Positions 1 to 5,920 of a stretch of DNA of 13,427 bases are shown in pieces. The notes under the pieces are model-generated. The model was not told the origin of the DNA. It did not search any database and was given only the letters and a program-made list of their open reading frames with translations. The translations under genes and the position numbers were made by a program. How positions within the stretch are numbered: position 1 is the first letter of the stretch; each line of letters starts with the position of its first letter. The stretch is from UBA1067 sp050874585 (GTDB lineage: Bacteria; Verrucomicrobiota; Kiritimatiellia; RFP12; UBA1067). The stretch spans positions 1-13,427 of the forward strand of contig JBNMKZ010000066.1 in the NCBI GenBank assembly GCA_050874585.1, given 5' to 3'.

Positions 1-72
1 ACACCCTTAGGTTGCGCAACCCCCTTTCCCGCCCCTCGCCCGCGTCAGGTGCACCGCCGCCGGCTCCGATGC

Positions 73-101
73 TATTTTGCCATATTACGCAAAACTGTCA
101 A
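73..101 (-). promoter_or_regulatory. Putative sigma70-type promoter reading left out of the window
   Basis: On the minus strand a perfect TTGACA -35 hexamer lies at 96-101. It is followed at 16 nt by CAAAAT (74-79) or at 17 nt by AAAATA (73-78) as a weak -10. It sits just past the terminator at 124-166, so it would start a new leftward transcript for a gene outside the window. The -35 is seen directly; the -10 is poor, so function is inferred. Confidence 0.35.
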
Positions 102-123
102 GCAAATAAATCGTTATCGTCCC

Positions 124-166
124 AATAAAAAGTGCCGCGCCACCTGAGCACCGACGCGGCGCGGCA
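124..166 (-). terminator. Rho-independent terminator, minus strand
   Basis: Perfect 9-bp inverted repeat: TGCCGCGCC at 133-141 and GGCGCGGCA at 158-166, with a 16-nt loop. Read on the minus strand, the GC-rich stem is followed after one C by TTTTTATT (131 down to 124), the classic stem plus U-tract layout. It would end leftward transcripts, either read-through from the ftsI/tRNA-Arg unit or an unrecognised RNA from 167-876. Confidence 0.75.
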
Positions 167-225
167 TTCCCCGCCCTTCCAACTTGCCAATCACCCCAAC
201 CCCCGACTTTCGTGTCCCGTGGTTG

Positions 226-261
226 TTTACCACTGAAAGCAAGTATGTATTCAGTGGTAAA
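226..261. repeat. Perfect 12-bp inverted repeat (intergenic hairpin)
   Basis: TTTACCACTGAA at 226-237 and TTCAGTGGTAAA at 250-261 are perfect reverse complements around a 12-nt loop. With a 2-nt bulge the stem extends by GTTG (222-225) pairing CAAC (264-267). Neither strand has a following T-run, so this is not an ordinary terminator. The word CCGTGGTTGTT occurs beside it (217-227) and again at 302-312, suggesting a dispersed intergenic repeat family. Confidence 0.6.
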
Positions 262-329
262 GGCAACTCCCCCTCTCCCAATTCCGTGATTTTCATTTAT
301 TCCGTGGTTGTTCCTCTCGTGGCGAATTT

Positions 330-417
330 CCGATGCCCATCGGACGGAATTCTAATGCCCGGAGGAAAGCACTCCAATGCCCATTAGACAGGACTCGCGC
401 CCTCAACGGACCGAACT
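330..417. repeat. Degenerate 22-nt tandem repeat, about four units
   Basis: The word ATGCCC starts at 333, 355 and 377, an exact 22-nt period. Units are 330-351, 352-373, 374-395 and a more diverged 396-417. The first three share C-C/T-R-ATGCCC near their start and all four end in a similar G-A-rich tail. Units 1 and 3 each contain a small inverted repeat (CCGATG-cc-CATCGG; CAATG-cc-CATTA-like). No coding gene overlaps. Function is unknown; repeat-protein operator, decayed repeat element or chance-tolerant satellite are all possible. Confidence 0.5.
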
Positions 418-520
418 CCGACAAAGGTAACACTTTTGCCATCCGCCGCGATTTTCCCAACGATGGCCCCGTTATCCGCCCATACGCCCCCACCCAGAAA
501 GGAACCGACTCGCCTCTACC

Positions 521-742
521 TTATATATAGGGGCCGCCACCTCTGAGACAGACGGCGGTCCAGACCGACTTCTTGCCACGGATTGTGAGAGTGGTTAAAA
601 CCAACCAAGCGATAGGATTCTGGCTCTTTAGCGAATAGTCCTTGAAAACCATCGAATCAAACACAGGAACTGGCGCACCTCGCGCTCGCCAACAACCATC
701 AAAAACCGAATAGTCGGCAAAAGCGAAGGAAGAGTTCTGGGG
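521..742 (-). other. Open frame without a clear start; possible decayed gene or recurrent intergenic element
   Basis: Positions 397-876 contain no recognisable gene. Within them the minus strand is open for 73 codons (742 down to the TAA at 521-523), with only one internal ATG (650-652, giving 43 residues) and no ribosome binding site before it. A second minus-strand frame is open over part of the same stretch (from about 656 leftwards past 520) and also reads like plausible protein. Just beyond the frame's end, GGGCCGCC (531-538) and GGCGGTCC (554-561) form an 8-bp hairpin next to TATATATA (522-529). I do not recognise a product. A decayed gene, an unannotated structured RNA or an intergenic repeat are all possible. 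Confidence 0.2.
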
Positions 743-843
743 CTAATAGGTCCGCGAGGAAAAAGGTGGAATCTGAGCTTTCCGAACAATAACGCGCCAC
801 ATCACTTGATTCGGAGGAGGTAGCCCCATCTGCCTGTGGATAC

Positions 844-859
844 TCCCCATTCACGGGGA
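844..859. other. Small hairpin downstream of tRNA-Arg
   Basis: TCCCC (844-848) and GGGGA (855-859) pair across a 6-nt loop, 18 nt beyond the encoded CCA of the tRNA in its direction of transcription. No U-run follows, so it is more likely a 3'-processing barrier or a weak terminator than a canonical one. Confidence 0.3.
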
Positions 860-876
860 ATTACTTAACGGGTAAG

Positions 877-953
877 TGGTGCGACTGACTGGGATCGAAC
901 CAGCAACCTTCGGCTTCGGAGGCCAACGCTCTATCCAATTGAGCTACAGTCGC
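877..953 (-). tRNA. tRNA-Arg, anticodon CCG
   Basis: Read on the minus strand this folds as a complete cloverleaf. The 7-bp acceptor GCGACTG (947-953) pairs with CAGTCGC (881-887). The D arm is GCTC/GAGC. The anticodon stem TTGGC/GCCGA closes the loop CTCCGAA (915-921), with anticodon CCG at 917-919. The T arm GCTGG/CCAGT closes the loop TTCGATC. The discriminator is A (880) and the 3' CCA is encoded (877-879). CCG reads CGG arginine codons. The 5' end is only 2 nt after the ftsI stop codon, with no room for a promoter, so the tRNA is presumably cut from the dcw transcript by RNase P. Confidence 0.95.
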
Positions 954-955
954 AT

Positions 956-2773
956 CTACTGGTTGGATATTATACCATATTTTTCGGCACGCTCGCTCAT
1001 GATGCGATCAAATTCATCATCATTTCCGAATTCCGAAAGTTCCTCCGGACGATCGGGCTGAATCATCAGATAACGCAGGGCCGCTGTCGCCAACCGACGG
1101 AAAATCGGTCCCGCTGAATTGCCGCCCTGATGGAAACGCCGCCGTTCCTCGAAGTCAAGCGTCACCAAGACGACCAGCCGTGGATCTGAAGCCGGCACGA
1201 TGCCGCAGAAGGTGGCATAGAAGAGATGGTCTGAATAGCGGCGGTTCACGACCTTCTGCGCCGTTCCCGTCTTGCCGGCGACGGAATAGCCGCGAATGGC
1301 CGCACGACGGGCCGTCCCCTTCGGCGAGGCGACACCAACCATGACGTCCCGCATCTTCTGTGCCGTTTCCACGGAAATCGGGCGCCCCATCGCCTCCGGC
1401 TCAATGTGCTGCAGTTCCACACCATTGGCCGAAACCACTTTTTGGACGATGTAAGGCCGCATGCGCAGTCCATCGTTTGCAATCGCCTGATAGGCCGATG
1501 CCAGCTGGAGAGCCGTCACAGCGATACCCTGTCCGATTGGCGCACGCGACCATTTCACCCGATCCCACTTCTCATAGTGCGGCAGGATGCCGCTTTCCTC
1601 GCCCGGCAACTCAATGCCCGTACGCGAACCGAACCCAAAGGCCTTCATATACGACCACAGGCGCTTCGGTCCGAGGTCCGAGCCCAATTTGCCAATGACA
1701 ATGTTCGATGAATGGACAATCGCATCCCTGACGGTCATGCGCGGCTCCCATACATGGCGTCCGTCACCCGGCAGGCGGTAGTAGCGGTCGTCATCACGGT
1801 TCGTTGAATAGGTCGAATCGGGTGTCACAAGTCCAGCATCAATCGCCGAAGCCGCCGTTATGACCTTCATGACGGAGCCTGGTTCATAAGTGAAGTTGCA
1901 GACCCGGTTGATCTTCGCCGACTCGGGCGTTGAGCCAAAGCGCACGGGATCAAAGTCGGGACGAGACGCCAGAGCGAGGATTGCCCCCGTTCGGGAATCC
2001 ATCACAAGGCACCACCCAGCCGCCGCGCCAAACTCCTTCATTCCATCGGCAAGCGCCGTCTCCGCCTCATATTGGATATTATGGTCAATCGTCAGGTAAA
2101 CATCCGCCCCAGGAACGGGAACGATGGACACCATGCGCTTATCATACAGTTCGCGCCCAAGCGCATCCTTCATCCCCAAAATCCGTCCCGGAACGCCCGT
2201 CAGAACCTTATTGTAGCGAAGTTCGATTCCCGCCGAACCGACATCCTGCGCATTTACTGAACCAAGCACATGGGAAAGGCTGCGGCGATGCAAGTACTGC
2301 CGCACCTGTCTGTTCTCAATCTTGACCCCCGAGACAAGCGAGGAATCTGAAAGAATCCGATATGTCTCGGGATCTGACGATGTCGCCAAGTACTGGTTGC
2401 GCCAACCCGAATGCTTTCCGCTGCAGGCCATATCCAGTACCTTCTGGTAGTCAATCTTCAAAGTGCTGGCAATCGTCTTCACGATGGCTTCGGGGGGACG
2501 CCGCGGTTCACCCTTCCTTTTCACCACACGATTCGTAAGCGAAACGGGATCAAGGCGATATTCCCAAACAGGCACGGACTTGGCAAGCGGACACTCCCTC
2601 CCAAAGGTATCGTAAATTGTGCCGCGCCGTGCGGGAAGGCTCAGGTCTATTGTATAACTGATGTCATCGACATCCGGATTAACATGCGCACGAATCAGCT
2701 TCTGACTCGTGTAGGCCCAGAATACACAAAGCAGACCAATCGGAACGAAAAATCTGAAGTTCTCGCCACGCAT
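956..2773 (-). CDS. ftsI: Septal peptidoglycan transpeptidase, penicillin-binding protein 2/3 (FtsI-like)
   Basis: 605 residues, a usual length for class B penicillin-binding proteins. This family cross-links septal peptidoglycan in the periplasm, anchored by one N-terminal membrane segment (about residues 8-25). A dimerisation/pedestal domain follows (about 40-220), including the ARRGTIYD motif typical of the family. The transpeptidase domain then shows all three active-site motifs: SVMK at 300-303 (nucleophile S300, K303), SSN at 355-357 and KTGT at 501-504. It is the last coding gene of mraZ-rsmH-ftsL-ftsI, starting 9 nt after the ftsL stop. There is no clear Shine-Dalgarno sequence, so translational coupling is likely. 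Context favours the division enzyme FtsI over a sporulation SpoVD or elongation PBP2 role. The usual next genes (murE, murF, mraY) are absent; a tRNA follows. Confidence 0.93.
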   Translation of the reverse strand: MRGENFRFFVPIGLLCVFWAYTSQKLIRAHVNPDVDDISYTIDLSLPARRGTIYDTFGRECPLAKSVPVWEYRLDPVSLTNRVVKRKGEPRRPPEAIVKTIASTLKIDYQKVLDMACSGKHSGWRNQYLATSSDPETYRILSDSSLVSGVKIENRQVRQYLHRRSLSHVLGSVNAQDVGSAGIELRYNKVLTGVPGRILGMKDALGRELYDKRMVSIVPVPGADVYLTIDHNIQYEAETALADGMKEFGAAAGWCLVMDSRTGAILALASRPDFDPVRFGSTPESAKINRVCNFTYEPGSVMKVITAASAIDAGLVTPDSTYSTNRDDDRYYRLPGDGRHVWEPRMTVRDAIVHSSNIVIGKLGSDLGPKRLWSYMKAFGFGSRTGIELPGEESGILPHYEKWDRVKWSRAPIGQGIAVTALQLASAYQAIANDGLRMRPYIVQKVVSANGVELQHIEPEAMGRPISVETAQKMRDVMVGVASPKGTARRAAIRGYSVAGKTGTAQKVVNRRYSDHLFYATFCGIVPASDPRLVVLVTLDFEERRRFHQGGNSAGPIFRRLATAALRYLMIQPDRPEELSEFGNDDEFDRIMSERAEKYGIISNQ

Positions 2774-2782
2774 GAACCAATT

Positions 2783-3187
2783 TTAGCGCCGGCCTTTTTT
2801 GTATTGGGCGGTCATGCGCGTCTTGGCCCGCTGGGTCGCACTGGCGACGGAGAGCTGGCCCGGTATCGGCCGGCCGTCCACTCCCATGTGAATGACCTGG
2901 TCGGGACGAGGCATCCGCATGGAAAGAAGATGCCGACGAAGCGTCCATTCAAGATTCTTCGTCGTCAGCATGCCCTCCCACCGTGCGCTCTCACGCACAT
3001 ATTCGTCATCCAGACGCTTTAGCTGGCGCTCCTTCTCGCCAATCGACTTCAGCAGATGATCGCAGCTCGATGAAGCCAGCAAGTTCACAATCACCATGAC
3101 GAAAAGCATCATGATAACCGCCCCGGCATACATCGAATGCGAGGCGATGACGGACATTTTCTTCGATCTTTTCCGATTCCTCTTCAT
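2783..3187 (-). CDS. ftsL: FtsL-like small division protein
   Basis: 134 residues from the ATG at 3187. I chose this start because AAGGAG lies about 8 nt upstream and because the longer ATG at 3211 would sit inside rsmH without a better site. A basic cytoplasmic N-terminus (MKRNRKRSKK) precedes a hydrophobic segment at about residues 18-38. A charged, heptad-like region follows (about 43-75, rich in K, E, R and L), and then a basic tail. This bitopic, coiled-coil layout matches FtsL, which with FtsB and FtsQ activates the FtsW-FtsI septal synthase. Sequence identity is too low to recognise directly; the call rests on architecture and its place between rsmH and ftsI. Confidence 0.72.
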   Translation of the reverse strand: MKRNRKRSKKMSVIASHSMYAGAVIMMLFVMVIVNLLASSSCDHLLKSIGEKERQLKRLDDEYVRESARWEGMLTTKNLEWTLRRHLLSMRMPRPDQVIHMGVDGRPIPGQLSVASATQRAKTRMTAQYKKGRR

Positions 3188-3191
3188 CTCT

Positions 3192-4097
3192 TCACTCCTT
3201 CTCCACCACACGAAGTTTCGCGCTCCTTGCGCGCGGATTCAAATCCAATTCCCGCTCTGAAGCCACAACGGGCTTTTTCGTCACGGCGCGGACCTTGGGC
3301 AAGTCTCCTTGCCATGCCGCACCACCCTGCTGTAGCGAAACGGTACGCCCGACATGGGCGGCGAAGAACTGCTTGACCACCCGATCTGTCGTGCTTTCAA
3401 ACGTGATGACGGCAAAGCGACCACCGCCCTTCAGCAGTTCCAAGCCATCCGCAAGGGCCCGACGCAACTCATCGACCTCCGCGTTCGTCTCCATCCGAAG
3501 TGCCTGAAAGACACGCGTTGCCGGATGGTGCGCCCCCCGCCGACCAACAAGCCGCTCGATGAAGTCCGCCAATTCCTTCGTCCGCTGAAAGCGAGTCCCC
3601 TGCTCACGCGCTTTTACAATCGCTCGCGCAATCCGCCGCGCATGAGGCTCTTCGCCCCAAAGCCGAAAGATTTCCGCAAGATGGTCTTCGCGCTCACCAT
3701 TCACCAAATCCGCCGCACTGATGCCGCCCGAACGATCCATCCGCATATCCAAGGGACCATCTCGAAGGAAACTAAACCCACGCGCCGCCTCATCCAACTG
3801 TGGGCTCGACACTCCAAGGTCCAAGAGAATTCCATCGATTTCTCGCCAGCCCTGCGCCTGTGCAATCTGCCTGAGGTCACCATGGCAACCGTGCGCAACC
3901 GTCAGCCCCTTCACATGCAAAGCCGAGACTTCGGCGATGGCCTGCTCATCGCGGTCAATCCCCAAAACGATACCGCCCCTTCGGATGATTTCACGGGAAT
4001 GCCCGGCCCGCCCCAGTGTGCCGTCGATGTACCGTCCGCCCGCCCTGACATTGAGCAGGTTGACAGTCTCCTCAAGCAATACCGGAATGTGTGGCAT
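3192..4097 (-). CDS. rsmH: 16S rRNA (cytosine-1402-N4)-methyltransferase RsmH (MraW)
   Basis: 301 residues, normal for RsmH, which uses AdoMet to methylate N4 of C1402 in the 16S rRNA P-site region. The N-terminal HIPVLLEE and DGTLGRAGHS motifs are family signatures, the latter in the AdoMet-binding loop. They are followed by GIDRDEQA, LDLGVSSPQLD, GFSFLRDGPLDMRM, HPATRVFQALRM and the C-terminal NPRARSAKLRV. The start is 3 nt after the mraZ stop. The end (stop at 3192-3194) is 4 nt from the ftsL start, whose ribosome binding site lies in the rsmH 3' end. The compact spacing indicates an operon with mraZ, ftsL and ftsI. All hallmark motifs are present; nothing looks broken. Confidence 0.96.
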   Translation of the reverse strand: MPHIPVLLEETVNLLNVRAGGRYIDGTLGRAGHSREIIRRGGIVLGIDRDEQAIAEVSALHVKGLTVAHGCHGDLRQIAQAQGWREIDGILLDLGVSSPQLDEAARGFSFLRDGPLDMRMDRSGGISAADLVNGEREDHLAEIFRLWGEEPHARRIARAIVKAREQGTRFQRTKELADFIERLVGRRGAHHPATRVFQALRMETNAEVDELRRALADGLELLKGGGRFAVITFESTTDRVVKQFFAAHVGRTVSLQQGGAAWQGDLPKVRAVTKKPVVASERELDLNPRARSAKLRVVEKE

Positions 4098-4100
4098 ATC

Positions 4101-4541
4101 TCAGAATCCTGCCGTCGTAAGCGCGGCTGCAAGGCCAGCCTGGTCAACAGTTTCCGCCGCGCCAAGCGCAGCCGGATCCCACAACTTGATCATCCGAACC
4201 GAACCCACCATTGCGACCGTCGTCGTCAAGTTCGCAAACCGAAGGAGCTTGTCGCAAACGCGGATTCGGCCCTGGACGTCAAGCATGAGTTGCTCAGAGT
4301 TCGCGCCGATGGTTTGAAGCGCCGCGTTCAGCGCCGGATCAAAAAGCGCCTTTTCGCGGAGTTTCTCAAGCCGTGCCTCCATCTCCGCCTTTGGGACGAG
4401 ATTCAGGCAGGGCTTCTGGGCATCGGGCATCACGTACACGTAGTCGGGATTCCCCATCACCGCCCGCCATTCGCTTGGAATGGTGAAACGCTTCTTGGGA
4501 TCCAACGCATGGTCGACGCGCCCAACAAGCACGCCTGACAT
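4101..4541 (-). CDS. mraZ: Transcriptional regulator MraZ
   Basis: 146 residues from the ATG at 4541. MraZ is a ring-forming, DNA-binding protein of the AbrB-like double-psi fold that controls the dcw operon. Both repeated half-motifs are visible: LDPKKRFTIPSEWR near the N-terminus, and LDVQGRIRVCDKLLRFA followed by VGSVRMIKLWDP in the second half. An upstream in-frame ATG at 4586 would add 15 residues, but it lies only about 5 nt from the predicted transcription start and inside the operator. The 4541 start aligns with the usual MraZ N-terminus and has GGAG about 12 nt upstream, so I prefer it. First gene of the dcw segment. Confidence 0.93.
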   Translation of the reverse strand: MSGVLVGRVDHALDPKKRFTIPSEWRAVMGNPDYVYVMPDAQKPCLNLVPKAEMEARLEKLREKALFDPALNAALQTIGANSEQLMLDVQGRIRVCDKLLRFANLTTTVAMVGSVRMIKLWDPAALGAAETVDQAGLAAALTTAGF

Positions 4542-4580
4542 AGCGTTCGTCGACTCCGCGACACTCTGTTTGCCCACCTT

Positions 4581-4615
4581 TGACATCTTTTGACACTATT
4601 ATACACAATCTGACA
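4581..4615 (-). promoter_or_regulatory. Probable MraZ operator: TGTCA boxes at 10-nt spacing
   Basis: On the minus strand TGTCA occurs at 4611-4615, 4591-4595 and 4581-4585, with a degenerate TGTAT at 4601-4605, giving four boxes at exact 10-nt steps. Known MraZ operators are short direct repeats with the same 10-nt phase (TGGGN in E. coli). The boxes cover the promoter spacer, the -10, the start site and the early leader, as expected for autorepression. The sequence is seen; binding by MraZ is inferred. Confidence 0.65.
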
Positions 4616-4626
4616 CAAGAGCGCAA
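4598..4626 (-). promoter_or_regulatory. mraZ (dcw) promoter
   Basis: On the minus strand TTGCGC (4621-4626), a 17-nt spacer, and a perfect TATAAT -10 (4598-4603). The predicted start is near 4591, leaving a leader of about 50 nt before the preferred mraZ ATG. Confidence 0.75.
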
Positions 4627-4738
4627 TAGGGAATCACTTTCAGATTGAATTTTCACTAAAATGGCCCAATAACAGACGAATCCAGAGCGACAACAATCGC
4701 CGGCAACCTCGAAACGGTGCACACCTTCCGTCCGTTTT

Positions 4739-4747
4739 TGGTATACT
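4739..4747 (+). promoter_or_regulatory. Extended -10 promoter of the XylR-like regulator
   Basis: TGG directly followed by TATACT (4742-4747) is an extended -10 element. No good -35 is seen at 17 nt, consistent with an extended -10 promoter. The predicted start falls at about 4753-4755, on the ATG itself. Confidence 0.5.
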
Positions 4748-4753
4748 ACCCGT

Positions 4754-5920
4754 ATGCAGAAGCGAGTTTTCATCGCCTTGAAGATGGCGGGCATCGCCGG
4801 GCAGGACAAACTGCACGGCATCTTTCGCTATCTCGGTGGGAATCACGACTGGGACATTACGCTTATCCGAACGGCGGCGGAATTCACACCCGAGCGTGTC
4901 CGCGCCGCATTGAACGAGGGTTACGACGGCTTCATCGTCTCCATCCCAAAGACCGAAACAACGGCCGCCCTGCTGGCCGAATCGACCATCCCGACCATCG
5001 TCATCGACATTCACGACCCGAAACTGTCGGCGCGAAAGGCGAACATTGCCTTTATCCGCAACTCAGCGGATGAGATTGGCAAGGCCGCGGCGATCCATCT
5101 GCTGTCCATCGGACGATGCCGTTCCTATGCCTTCATCCATCACCCCCTTATCGTTGAATGGAGCGTCAGCCGCTTTCGGGCCTTTAGGGAAACGCTGAGC
5201 GACTACGGGCTGTGGTGCCATGAACTGCAACGCCCAGAGGAAATCTCTCATCTGCGAAAACCCCTTGGCGTTTTTGCCGCGAACGACGACCGTGGGTACG
5301 ACACCATCTCCTACTGTCGAAAGCACAATCTTCGGATTCCAGAAGACGTCCTCGTGCTCGGCATCAACAACGACACGCTCATTTGCGAGAATTGCGACCC
5401 CGAACTTTCTTCAATCCAGCCCGACTTTGACGAAGAGGGCTACATCGCGGCAAAGACGCTGGACGACATGATGAACGCCCCGAATATCGAGCTGACACCA
5501 AGAACCCTCCTGATTGGCGTCAAGCAAATCGTCCGCCGCAGTTCGACCGCCCCCGTCTCCCATGCGGGGAAACTCGTCCAGAAAGCACTTGCGTACATTC
5601 GCAAGAATGCATTGGCGGGCATCAGCGTCGAGGATGTCGTCCACCACCTCGGCTGCTCCAGACGCCTGGCCGACCTGCGCTTCCGCGAGTTGCAGAGCAC
5701 GACCATCGGTGCCGCGATTTCCGAAATCCGACTTGAGGAAGTCAAGCGACTTCTCCTCTCCTCACAAGAGTCCCTCACACAAATCGCCGCGTCCTGCGGG
5801 TACCGCAACGCCAACTACCTCAAGAACCTCTTCAAGCGGCGATTCGGAATGTCCATGTCGGCATGGCGTCGCCAGAATGCCGCGTACGACATTCGGCCGA
5901 ACGCCCGCAGCCGCTCATGA
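4754..5920 (+). CDS. XylR-like transcriptional regulator (LacI-type sensor plus AraC HTH)
   Basis: 388 residues, close to E. coli XylR (392). Residues 1-265 resemble a periplasmic-binding-protein-like sugar sensor of the LacI/GalR type: N-terminal strand QKRVFIALK, GYDGFIVSIP at 56-65, FAANDDRG at 174-181 and DVLVLGINND at 198-207. No LacI helix-turn-helix precedes it. Residues 272-373 form an AraC-type domain with two helix-turn-helix units, about 291-312 and 340-362 (LTQIAASCGY followed by YLKNLFKRRFG). The ligand cannot be told from sequence; a sugar or polyol is usual for the family. The start matches the fold start and lies at the predicted transcription start, so the mRNA may be leaderless. 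It is divergent from mraZ and ends overlapping the polyamine operon by 6 bp. Confidence 0.88.
   Translation: MQKRVFIALKMAGIAGQDKLHGIFRYLGGNHDWDITLIRTAAEFTPERVRAALNEGYDGFIVSIPKTETTAALLAESTIPTIVIDIHDPKLSARKANIAFIRNSADEIGKAAAIHLLSIGRCRSYAFIHHPLIVEWSVSRFRAFRETLSDYGLWCHELQRPEEISHLRKPLGVFAANDDRGYDTISYCRKHNLRIPEDVLVLGINNDTLICENCDPELSSIQPDFDEEGYIAAKTLDDMMNAPNIELTPRTLLIGVKQIVRRSSTAPVSHAGKLVQKALAYIRKNALAGISVEDVVHHLGCSRRLADLRFRELQSTTIGAAISEIRLEEVKRLLLSSQESLTQIAASCGYRNANYLKNLFKRRFGMSMSAWRRQNAAYDIRPNARSRS

Noticed and set aside
10..21. 12-nt perfect palindrome GGTTGCGCAACC
   Set aside because: Short and isolated at the window edge; no adjoining promoter or second copy to support an operator.
330..417. 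CRISPR array
   Set aside because: The 22-nt units are contiguous and degenerate with no unique spacers, and no cas genes are nearby.
500..876. RNase P RNA, tmRNA or SRP RNA
   Set aside because: Neither strand shows the GAGGAAAGTC core of RNase P RNA, the tRNA-like ends of tmRNA, or the conserved SRP tetraloop region.
3354..4538. 394-codon plus-strand open frame antisense to rsmH and mraZ
   Set aside because: No family motifs; the opposite strand carries two clear conserved genes, and long antisense frames are common in GC-rich coding DNA.
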